Positions 1-11,432 of a DNA stretch of 64,000 nucleotides are shown here, piece after piece. The stretch covers positions 62,001 to 126,000 of the forward strand of contig JABELC010000010.1 of assembly GCA_028455995.1 (NCBI GenBank), read 5' to 3'. Numbering within the stretch: the stretch's first letter is position 1; each line of letters opens with the position of its first letter. Under the pieces are notes generated by a model that was not told the origin of the DNA, ran no database searches, and saw only the letters and a list, made by a program, of their open reading frames with translations. The position numbers were made by a program, and so were the translations under genes. This stretch comes from Scleromitrula shiraiana. Lineage: Eukaryota > Ascomycota > Leotiomycetes > Helotiales > Sclerotiniaceae.

Positions 1-2461
1 CAATCCTAAGATTTTAAACCCCCCGTCCCATCCCAACCCACCACGCCCCTCCCCAATTCCCCTTTCTCCTACAAAAACCCCAATGTCAAAACCATACCTT
101 AAACTACTCACTCCCCATCTCCTACTCTCCCTCTCTCATATAATACAATACAATACCTCCCACACAATCCCATCCCCAGCCTTCACACTTCCTTCGCTTC
201 ACCCTTGCAGACCCGCGCCACAAAAACGCCACAAAACGCACAAGCCCCTTCACACCCACGTAAGCCCCACCCACCAAAATAAGCGAAGCTAAGACAAGCC
301 ACAACGCGGGGTAGATTAGATAGATAGATTGCTGGTGTGGTATAGTAGATGTAGATGCTTATTTAGTGATCGTGTATTTGGAGTCGAGAGGAGAGTATGG
401 ACTATGGGCTATGGGCTATGAACTTCCTCCTCTTAGATATCGTATAATCTCAACAAACCGAGCTTCACCTTAACCCGATATAGAATGGATTTCTCATAAG
501 GCTTGAGATCCAATTGGAAGAAAAAGCAATGTGGATCTTTTTTGAACTCAAATTTTGCAAATCTACTACTACTTTGAGTATGGTTAACGGCGGGAGAGGG
601 GCTACCCTATTCTATATCGGGTTAAGGTGAAGCTCAGTTTGTTGAGATTATACGGTATCTAAGAGGAGGAAGTTTATGGGGAATTTGGAGTATTTGTCTA
701 GTAGTGTGGGATGGTAGTACGTACTGGGATATCTGAGTAGATGTTGTGTGATGGGTTTATATATCGAAATATTTCACTTCGAAGTATAGATATAGATATC
801 CATACAGAATATCCGGGATATTGGTTACGCTGGTGATAGATATAAGATGATGAAATCCTAATAATCTGCTGGATTTTGCGCAATAGTATACTCTTATCTA
901 CGCCCGTGACATCACATCACACCACACCACACTATTATCTATCGCTTGTTTGATTTTTTTTGTTTGATTTGTTGATTGATTTATCTATCTCTTCCTATGT
1001 AAAACCTAAGTCTCTTCCCCCTTTCTCCCATATCTCCCACACAATCTATTTTGCATTCATCCGTCTCTCACCCTTCACATATCAAATTCAAAATCTCTAA
1101 ATAGATCTCCAGAGTTCCCAAGCCATCCCAGCGTAACTCAAATCAAATCAAATTAACAAACGAACGAACACGAACAAAAAGGCAACCTAAATTCAATTCA
1201 ATTCAATTCAAACCGATCCCAATTCATCCTTTCCCTACCCAACCAGGACCCAGTAACAGTAATAGTAACAGTAACAGTAAAGAGCGTAGAGTACGAAACG
1301 GAAAGAATTAAACAAGTAAATCCCCTCCCCCCTTCATTCATCCCGCCTTCCTCCCCATCGATCCGGTGCACTAATTCCACCCCTTCATTCAAAACAAGCG
1401 TAGCTATCCCCCCCCTTACCGATACTGGTTGATCGATATATCGTAAGTTGGATCCGATTTAACTCAAGCCAGCATCTACTCGTATGCAAGCTCAACCACA
1501 ACAACATACCAACCACACTGACAAACCATCAATCTCCGCCCGATCGACCGCTTAATTCTCAAAAGAAATGAATATATAAACAAGAAGGAGACGAGATAGA
1601 ACAGAACGCAAGTACGCTTCAATTGAAAGAGAAAGCTCAAATTCAAAGACAAGTTTCGCTTCGCTTTGGTGCATTGCATTGCGCTGCGCTGTAATATGTA
1701 TGCTATAGTATGCTATGATATGCCACGCTTCGCTGAACTACAATTTAAAATTTCAATATGACTGAACATCTCAATGATCAAAAACGACGATGAAAAGAAT
1801 ATGGAAAACTGATTTTGAACATGGACAAATGTGGATGAAGTATAATAGGAAAAGACAAAAGAAAATCATAAAAGTATGTTCATGTGAATCCGTCAATCAT
1901 CATTAAAGGAGTGTTATGCTTTTGCTGCAAGCACGCCCAAGGAAAAAGAACAGATGTAAAGAGTTGAAACAAATCAAATCAAACTACAAAACAAAAAAAC
2001 CAATGCCTGGCTATTTTTTTCAGAACCTATGTAGACAAGACAGAGGGGAATGAATGTATCAATCATCTCAAGAAGAGCAGAAGAAAAAAAGACCAGCAAC
2101 TGAAGGATTGAAAATAATTTCGAGAGTGAAGTAAGTAAGTTGTATTGTGATACGATACGATTTCCCAGTCCAAGTAAAGTAACAGAACCCCCCATTTTTG
2201 ATATTCTTTACCCAGACAAATATCGATGGAAGGAGTTGATAAAAAACTTTTCCTAATCGCACATGTATGTATGTGGTAATTGGTGACATGAAATAAATTT
2301 CGAAGTAGAGTTGAGGTGACCAAAGTCAAAATAATGAATGACAAATATCCGATACCATCACAAAATAATCCACCATACTGTACACTCCGATAACCATGCG
2401 ATGTTACTCCTGAGAACCGACAAAAGAAACGTGGTTGGCAGGTCCACCACCATAATACGGA
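1..2461. other. Gene-free left flank
   Basis: No convincing gene is seen on either strand. Open frames here are short and low in complexity (Pro/His/Ser-rich or Val-rich) and have no recognisable domain. The stretch holds the inverted-repeat element at 421-674, several CA/CT-rich tracts, a short ATTCA repeat near 1193-1209, and toward its right end the presumed 3' untranslated region of the regulator encoded at 2462-4719. The left edge may belong to the regulatory region of a gene outside the window. Confidence 0.6.
421..674. mobile_element. MITE-like element with 66-bp inverted repeats (copy 1)
   Basis: Arms 421-486 and 609-674 are inverted repeats. Compared by eye they match at 64 of 66 positions, and both mismatches are C/T. 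The interior is about 122 bp and has no coding capacity. The arms contain the core CGTATAATCTCAACAAAC, which is also found at both ends of the element at 38890-39122. If the boundaries follow that second copy, the element is 440-655 flanked by TA (438-439 and 656-657), as in Tc1/mariner-type insertions. The inverted symmetry here runs 17 bp beyond each TA, so the true boundary is uncertain. This is a non-autonomous element; no transposase is visible in the window. Confidence 0.72.
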
Positions 2462-4719
2462 CTACCTCTTCCTCTTCTTGCTCTTCTCCGGACTACCATG
2501 ACTACCGACAGCAAGAGAAGGTGGAAAGATAGGAACTTGAGGGTTTTCTTCTTTCTTAACAGGAACTCCCATATGACGTCCATAACGACCTTTACGACCA
2601 TTACCTTCATCTTCACTGACGCATTGATCAATGCCAAGTCCAGCATCTTGACATCTACCACAAGGACGTTGACGATCACATCCCTTCTTACTCTTTCTAC
2701 AACGTTGACAACGAGGTTTAGAGGACAAGTCTTCTTCATCATCACCAAGTTGATGTTGGAAGTTTAAGGCAGATGCAACAGATGTCTTTCGAGATTGTGA
2801 AGGTAACGAGGTTGGTGATATAGGTCCTTTGCTGGTGACAGAGCTAGCCTTCTTAGATTTGATAATAGCCCCTGGTCGAGGCTTGCTAAGCTTAGGAGCC
2901 TTGACAGCCTTGACAGAAGCAGTAGAGGTGCGAGGCTTAGTAGTACCTTGACTGGTGATACTCTTAGATCTGGCAGCCTTTGGTTTTGGTTGTTCAGTGC
3001 TGGGAGCATCATCGGGATTTCCTGGCTTGAAAGTACCATCGCGATCCTCATAATCGCGTTCATCACTACTTGGCTCGGTACTATCCTGGCTTGGTAAGGT
3101 CTCATCCAAATGAGGATGTGATCTTTTGAAAAGACCAGGCGGTAGAATTGGACTTGGTTCTCTCTTTACTCGACGAGCTGGTGGAAGTTCATTTTCGCTT
3201 TCGCTCTCACTATCGCTAGTGGCACCAGTAGATGATGCAGCGTCGGCACGACCACTAAACGTATCATCAAGAGTGGATGCTGATGTACGACCATGAGATA
3301 TATTTGACATATCACCAAGTCTCATCAATTGAAGAGCAACATCCTTATCTTCCTCCGACATACAACTACCAACAGTTGGATCTGGAGTAGGGAGTATGCC
3401 AGAACCAGGTGTAGTACCGATGGATTGACGACCGGAAGGATATGAAGATCCTCCTCGAGTACGTCGACCATGTGCGGCTGGAGTGGAGTACATTCCCGGC
3501 TGTCCGAACCCATTGCTATAACTTTGTGGAGATTGTAAAGGATGTGGATTCGAGAAAGGGTTCTGGGAAAGTCCCGTGTAAGGAAAGTTTGATCGTTGCT
3601 CCATGCGACGAGCCGGAGAGACGGAAGAATTCGAAGTAGCAGCAGGCATTTGTGGAGGGGCAAATAAAGGGAGTTCCTGAAGAGATAAATATTAGTTGCA
3701 GTTCATATGACTTGAATAATTGATGCGCTGTCAAGTAAACTTACCGAACTTTCAAACTTAGCTCTTTTCCTTCGACCTCCCTCGACAATATTATCAAGGC
3801 TAATCTCGGTATTCCCTAAATGTTCACTCTTTGACTTGCTGGTAACAGAACCAGCTGCATCATTCCCGCTACTATAACCATTCAAGCCATCGCTATGAAG
3901 TTCTTGAAAGCTACCATGAGTACTTGACCCACGACTCTTAAACCCCGATCGCGATCTACTCTTTTTTGTAGGAAGAGGAGGATTGGTACTAGCAGATGCA
4001 CTACGACGACCACGACCTTGACCTGGTGAAGTACTACGCTTCCGCGATGTTCTTGATGTAGGTCTCGATACAGGTTGACCATAACTAAGTGCTTGTGCAG
4101 GGTGAGGTGGTGGAAGATGTTGAGCATCACCAGGGTAATAGGCTTGTTGAAGAACTGGAGACTCAGAATGATATGATGAAGTACCATATGTACCAGATGG
4201 TTGTGATGGTTCCTCAATCACTCTGACGTACACCACCATATTGTTTCTGAAGTTCTCATATCGTGCGATGAGTGTATTCCCTTGTTCATCTTCGAAGCTA
4301 ACACCTTTCGCACCACCCGGACCTGCATAAAGTCCATAAAAGTTCTTAACAGTTGTAATAATTGAGTCGGTAGTATCATGTGGGAATATTTGTACACGCA
4401 TAGGTAATCGCGCACGATGTTGAGGTGATTGTGTGAACAAAAGTTCGAATGCGACACTCTTCGGGGTAGGACTACCGAAAGGCGACATTCCATTGTTATG
4501 TGGAGTATTCAAATTGGATTGAGCACCAGAATAAGGAGTTGGTGGTGTCCCCATCCTTTCATTTCCATTACGCATATCCGTCCCTGACATAATTGTATTC
4601 CGGGTCGGGTACGAATGTGTTCGTTGGAGAGGAGAAGTTGAATCAATTTTTCGATTTGTTGCGTTTGAGATGATTGATGACCCAGTTATTAGATTGGATA
4701 ATTCCATTCCAATCCTCAA
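2462..4719 (-). CDS. Zn2Cys6 regulator with C-terminal zinc cluster
   Basis: Two coding exons are seen on the minus strand: 4719-3745 and 3676-2462. The 68-bp intron has a GTAAGT donor and a TTCAG acceptor and keeps the frame, giving about 729 residues. Residues ~88-170 form a compact, hydrophobic-patterned domain (from SVAFELLF to VVYVRVIEE) of a ubiquitin-like or PB1-like look; that fold is a guess. The middle is Ser/Pro/Lys-rich and disordered. Near the C-terminus, residues ~648-677 show C-x2-C-x6-C-x5-C-x2-C-x9-C, a binuclear zinc cluster, followed by a basic tail ending KSKKRKR. Most fungal Zn2Cys6 factors carry the cluster at the N-terminus, so this layout is unusual. A nuclear DNA-binding role is likely; the target genes are unknown. 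I do not recognise a named orthologue. The first ATG is chosen for length; the ATG at residue 5 is also possible. Confidence 0.85.
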
Positions 4720-5143
4720 GGGATATGTTCAATCTTTAACTCAATCTCAATCGCAGATGGTTATGATCAAGTGAGGTATGAATGTAATGTTGTATTCGAG
4801 AATGTCTGAGTGTTGTGGCGGAGTATGCCGTCGTCGTCGCAAGTCAATCGAGATTAGACAAGAGACAATAGGATGCGATTTAATGAATATTGAAACCTAT
4901 AGAATGGAATTTTTGATTAATATAAGTAATGGCAGATATGAAGATGATATTGAAAAGACATTTGATGAAAATGATGAGTAGAATGATATGAATTTGTGAT
5001 TCATTCTATCATGATTTGGGAATCCGTACTCCTTCTGCGACAATAAAAACGGGAAGGACGGCAGTGATAAAATGGAAGAATGTATGGTAATATTTGAATG
5101 ATATTTCTCGATCGCATAAAGTAAAAGAATAATATAAACTTAC

Positions 5144-5230
5144 AGAATTATAGAAAAGAATGTTGTCGTGAGCCCTATTGAGGCATTGGGAGTTGTAGTT
5201 TTGTTCGAAAGGTCGTTTCGCCCACAAAAA
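5144..5230 (-). other. Probable untranslated 5' exon of the 2462-4719 regulator
   Basis: On the minus strand this block is bounded by a strong acceptor (two ACTAAC-type branch sites, then a pyrimidine tract and CTCAG just upstream) and a GTAAGT donor at 5143. A further GTAAGA donor lies near 5522. It could therefore be an internal leader exon in a spliced 5' UTR of the downstream regulator. Two frames are open through it, so a short coding exon of a separate gene cannot be excluded. I do not recognise either translation. Confidence 0.4.
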
Positions 5231-8200
5231 CCTGAGGAAAGATAGATGAATGGTTAGTATAGTTAGTATGGTATGTATGGTATGGATGGATGGATTGATG
5301 ATTTATGAGAGAAATGTGAGTGTGAGTGAGTGAGTGAGGGGTGGGGGGAAAATGATGAATATAATAATTCTTTGAGATAAATAGGAATTATGAATGGGAT
5401 TTTTTTTTTTTTTTTTTTGAAAATATGAAGATATATATTTTATATTTTGGAAAGGATGAATTATTATTATTAGTATCTATACATACTGATTGATAATATA
5501 TCTTTTCTTTTTTTCTTTTCTTACCTTTTTTTATTATTTTGATTCTTGAATTGGAATTGGATGTGTGATGAACAAGAAGGTCAACGGGAAATCTTTCGTA
5601 ATGTTACTTCATACTCAAGGAATTAATGTTTATTACAGTAGTGCTTGTGCATAAAAGTGGCTTGATATGAATAACTTCATATTTTTTAATGCTTTGATTC
5701 AACATAACCATATAAATCACATACATAACCACCATACATTTCTTTTTATACATTATCTACATATTACAATTCAATGGGTTCTTGGAATTAAACTGAAACA
5801 CTTCTACATATTTTATTCATAATGTTTTATATTATATTGTTTCTCTTTTATATTTGAATATCTTTTCAATGATATCATTTACTCCATGTATAGAACTATA
5901 ACTACACGGCAGATATTGAGTATTGTAAAAGAGGATATAACAGAAGAGAAACATATTTTCATATCTTTTCTTCATATCTACTCTAACGTATACATGTCAT
6001 ACATACAACTAAGTTTATAGATACATTCAAACTTCATCTGATTTGTCCCCTCTTTCAACCAAGTCCTCCACCAAAAGCTGACAGACCAGACACCGATATA
6101 TGATATGATATGATATGATAATGATCTACCTACTATGTATGTATGTACCTACCTATCCTTACCCTTACCCTACCTGTCTAGCTACGTATTACCGTCACCG
6201 TATAATTATATCCCATACCAATCCAAACCAATCCAAACCACCAATCCAAATCCTATCCTCATATCCGTTCCTTCACATCCCCCATCCGCCCTCTTCTTTC
6301 CCCAATCTTAGAATAACACACATACTTGCTTGCACCTTACACACGGCATATGAAAGCAAACAAACACACAGCCCATTAACTGATCCATCCAAGCATCCAT
6401 CCAACCAACCAGCTATCCAGCCATCCAAGCATCTATTAATCAATGACCTAAAAAGCCCAGTAGGATTTTTCAATCTCCCAAACCTAAACAAACTCCTAGC
6501 TAATTAAGGAAAAGCTAGACCCAACATATATCAAACATCACCAATCCAATTGGATTCTCTCCTTCAAAATACTTCTAGATCTAACTTTAACTCTATGCAA
6601 TTCACTATGTAATGGATGGGTCGAGTTTCATCATTCATTCATTCATTCATTCATTCATTCGATTCATCCCTCTTGTTGATCAAGACCTTCAAGGTTATCA
6701 TATCTGTCACTCATTAAAAATAAGACATTCACTCTGAGTTCCGTTCAGTATCCATCTCATCCGATTGATCCCAATCTATATCTAATATATGCGCTATATT
6801 CACTCACCCGTAAATTCCAGCATCCAAACTCCAACTCACCAAGTCGCAAATCGCAAAAAACAACATCCAATTCAATGTGCGCATCGCATCCCACTTCTGA
6901 ATCGCACACATACAATTGCGACAAGCCATCCAAACCTTCAAGACAGACAGACAAGAAAAAAGAGAAAAAATCAACCTTTTTTACAACACCAGTACATATA
7001 AAGTCTAGTCTCGAACAACTCATTCATACCTCTCTAGGTACATACATACATACATAGCTAGGTAGCTACATAGTTAGTTCAAGAAGAAACCAAATGAACG
7101 AACCAATAAGGTGATTTGCGCCAATGATGAAAAATCAAGGATTATCTGAATAAACTCACTTAGACACTACTTAGAATCTCAAGAAATACATACATGCACC
7201 AGATACAGAGGATATAGAAATGCACTAGATATGCGGTAGTCGTTTGACATTTCCCTACTATCTGTGTACTAGGTATATTTATTATAATTATTAACTCTAC
7301 TACCACTTACTACATACATACATACATACATACATACATACAGTATGGATCCAAAGAAAAGAAAACTCTGAAAGTTAAAACCCTCGAACCTCACGACGGC
7401 AACGAGCGAGAACGAGGACGGGGACGTCCCGGACGGGTACGTATGCGTTACTCCAGAATACATAGTTTGATTTGATTTGGTATTATTGTAGAGATGAAAT
7501 CATAGCCAGAACCGTGCTTTTCTTTCCTCTATGCATGTATTTAATAATACCGTATCGAATGTATGAATGCGCTCAGTCCCGTCCCGTCCAGTCCAGTGCA
7601 GTCCAGTGCAGTCCAGTGCAGCGCTCAGCCATCCACATCCAAATAAGACAAGTACCGTAAGTACCGATCCGGCAGAAATAATCGCTTTCTCGCTTTCTCG
7701 CTTGCTTTCATTCCCCCCCCTTCATTATCCATCTATCAGTCCAACATGATAGAAACAATATCACCAACTTGCGACTCACCTCTTTGGAACAATCGAATAT
7801 GAAAATTTGCGACCAACTTGCGATTCGATATGCGATTGCGACGTATGGATCTACCCTGACCTTACGTACCCCGGTCGAGAATGAAAACTAGGTTTTTTTT
7901 CTATGCGCTGGCCACCCGTGGGTTTCAAGTCTGACTCTCGACGCTTAATGCTTGCTTCTATGGAGTGGGAGTGGGAGTGAGAGTGAGAGTGAGGTGCCCT
8001 GCCCTTTGCTTTTGATTGTTTTTCCCCTCTTCTGTTTGCGTCGGGTACTTATCTATATATCTACTGTTACTGCGGGTTTTCAACCTCTTTGATTTTGATT
8101 TTGGCGGCGCGGCGCGGGGTAGTAGAGAAGTAGGTACGGTAGGTGCGATATCCACTAATAGATAGATACATACTGTAGCAACAATCACTGCGCTCAAATC

Positions 8201-9515
8201 GACTCGATCTGTACATTGTAACTTGCAGTACTTGCAAATGAATCCATATATATCAATCTCTACGTTGCGGTCGGCAGATCCATGCGGTAATTACTTGAGT
8301 TGCGTATTTGCTCCATCTCTTCGCATCCATATATTAACAGCACTTGTGGACAGACCAAGGTATGTCGTACACGATTCAAATCTCTGCATCGCCTACCTAC
8401 ATACATACACACATACATACATATACATATACATTAAATCTCCAAGCCCAAACCCAAGCTCCCTCCTACATTCATTTCATCAATCATCAAGCAAGAAAGA
8501 ATGAATTGGGAGGCAAAAAACCTCACTTTACTTTGACGCAAAAAGGTGGAGTACTAGTACATACCTACAGACAGCAAAATACGTAAATGTGAAGCGAGGA
8601 TATGTAAGATCACAAACACATCAATTCCCTTGGCGTCCGGCGTCCGCTCTCGCTCGTCATCTTTAGCTCTACACTACTCGTAGACTAGCTAGAGTTATCA
8701 GGGTACTTGATTCTAAATGGTTCCAAGAGTTCCAGTGTGTATACAAACAAGTATCCACCTTGTTGGGAATCTTTTCTTTCGCAGTCGGTCGCACGCACGC
8801 ACGCAGGCGCATTCTGAATATCTTCTACCGGTATTCGCATGAGCTGTCGCGAGCGAGCGCATTTATTTGGTTGATGGATTTGCACATTCTACCGCAAATA
8901 CACCTGGATGGGACAATCAATCAATGAAGATGAAGATGAATGAAGATCTTCATTATGATAGAATTGTATGATCCAATAGAAATTAGGTTGGTGGTGTATT
9001 TGAAACGTGTATTATGGTCGCGACCTTCGAGTTACCAACCCTACCTGCCTTATGTAGGTAGGTAGGTAACAAGCTCATCATCTTATGATAAATAAAGAAA
9101 TGTTTTCGCGACAATGTTGACCATTCGCATTCGATTAATCGCGCGTTGATAGGTAGATAGAAAGATGAATGAACGAACGAATAGCAAATCGGAAATATAG
9201 TCTGATATAGTAATTTCTTCAATAATCCTGCGCCGTAAGCGCATAAGTACTATATCTAAGTTTCCGAATGGTTTTGATTTTTGATGCTCCAATTTTTCTA
9301 TACCCTTTTCTCTTCCATTCTATACTCTTTTCTCTCTTTGATACATAGGAATGCCTACCTATCTATTCTGCGATTGGTAATTCAATCCCTCGTTTAATGT
9401 TCCTACGTGGTTTTAAAAGAGAAAGAAGAGAAGAAAAGAAAAGAACCATTGTGAACCAATCACGGCATTTGGACCGCTGGGAATTGAGGATTGAGGAGGG
9501 CAGAATGGGGGATCA

Positions 9516-9552
9516 GGTTAGGTAGGTTAGGTTAGGTTAGGTGAGGTTAGGT
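9516..9552. repeat. Short GGTTA/TTAGG tandem tract
   Basis: About seven copies of a 5-6 base GGTTA(G)-type unit occur in a row, some with an extra base. The unit resembles short telomere-like repeats, but the tract is only about 37 bp and sits inside ordinary intergenic DNA. The canonical TTAGGG unit is not repeated in it. Confidence 0.6.
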
Positions 9553-11432
9553 TTGATGGTTCTTGTATGGATGGCGCAAAAGCTGGCTACTGCTGCGCTG
9601 CGGTGCATTGCATGAATGAATGATTGAATGAATGAAATTTTGATGTAATGTGGGAATTTGATATGTATGATATGTACTTCCGTAGTTTTTCACGATTGAT
9701 TATTGATATGCGACTGGGAGAATTATTGTTGAAGAGATATGAATGGATTGATAAAACGATTCACTCATACTTTTCGAATTCGTGGCAGTTGTTCGGCCCG
9801 TCGCTGACTTTAGTGGATGAGGTGAAATGTAACTATTGATTTTTTTTTTTCTCCAGAGCTTTCTTTCTTCATCCATGATTCCATCTATTTCCACTATAGT
9901 AATCTTTACATTACAGTATGAGTTTTGAATGAGGTTTGAATATTCGATTTAATCCAATCAATAGGAATATTGAAATGGATCCAGACTCCTTATATATAAT
10001 GCCATGAATATGAGAAAGAAGTTCGGATGAAAGATTTTATTTAAGGTTCGGGTTTCGTTTTAGTTTGGGATTTCTTGACATGTTGTTTGATGTTGTTGGA
10101 TAGATGGATGGTGGAATTTCTATTTTTGGCGTTTGTTTATCTACACGTGATTTGGTGTACATTATCTGATAAGAACATCTCGACCGTAGCAACAACGTCA
10201 CTTTTATATTTGACGTGATAATATCGGATTATCGTGGAAGGAAATTATCCAAACCTTATAGTTCAGTCGATACAATACGGAAGGATAGGTTACGCTATCA
10301 AGATCAAAGTAATTCAGTTATTGGTTGAAGTTATATAATATTTCAGCAAATTATGGTGTATTCGGGAGACGTGACGGAGAAATCGCGTAGAATGAATCAA
10401 CATTTTCATAACTACCACCTTCCCTAATTGAGAAGAAAGTAAACAAAGCTAAGAAATTGTTTGTTTATGGCTTATTTTTTTCAACGAACCCCCGCCAACC
10501 AATTTCATCCAAACAATACAAAAATCTATTGGAATTGAAGAACTCGACTTCCTCGCTGAATTTTCAACTGATTTTTTGTTCTTCAACTTTCAAAAACAAC
10601 GACAATAAATTTTCGAAGCTTCGAATTCGCCAACTACGTCTTTTTCCCTCCTCTTTTAGCTGTTACTCCTATCATATTCTTCTTGTTCCTTCAAACCAAT
10701 ACTCTCTACTTGTCTAGTACTCCACCTCGATACATTTTGGTATCCATTTTGATACTCTGAACCAAAATAAACTCCTTCCACTTCTTTACTTTATTTACTT
10801 ACTACCACAAGTATTTCGTACATCTTGCTTGCATACATACCAAGGTAGTAAGCCAGTAACGATACAAGAGAAGTAACAATCCGGAATCCGCAATTCAAAA
10901 AAACCCACAATACAATCAACATTCCCCTGGACAACACGCATCTTCGCATCATCACAATACACTTCATTCGCATAATAGCCACATATAACTCCATTAAATT
11001 ACATTTGATCGCCCAATTGAAAAAAGGTTTCGAAAGAGGATCCTTTACTTTACTTTACTTTACTTTACTTTACTCTACTTTACAGTTTCTACAGGAATAT
11101 CTTCCCCTCATCTGTTATGACATTTGCGACGCGATAGCTTCATCTTTTTTTTTTTGCGCAAAACAATCGCATTCTATCGCATAGGAATACCGATAAACAA
11201 GACAATACAAGACACTATTCAAGACAATTTCACCATACAAACAAACATAATACAACATCATTGCCTTGTTCATCCCTCTTTCAATTGAATGAAGTAAAAA
11301 GCAACTATCATATTGTATTGCTTTACTTTGCTTATCATCTCTTCATTCATACATCTCCTTCATTCATTCATTCAATTGTATTGTATCAAGAAGTAAGATT
11401 ACAAACGTGGACATCAAAATCTCTCTCCAATC

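Larger units (their letters stand above)
4720..11432. other. Long divergent intergenic region
   Basis: About 6.7 kb separates the divergent regulator (minus) and cyclin B (plus). Apart from the probable leader exon at 5144-5230 I see no gene. It contains an oligo-T tract (5401-5419), GATAT repeats (about 6098-6120), ATTC repeats (about 6634-6660), CATA repeats (about 7315-7341), a GGTTA-type tract (9516-9552) and TTTAC repeats (about 11045-11080). Several kilobases of promoter and leader for the two flanking genes are plausible. Open frames inside are Ser/His/Thr-rich and look random. Confidence 0.6.

Noticed and set aside
9516..9552. Telomere-like GGTTA repeats, possible interstitial telomere
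   Set aside because: Too short, irregular, and not the TTAGGG unit usual in filamentous ascomycetes; surrounded by ordinary intergenic DNA.
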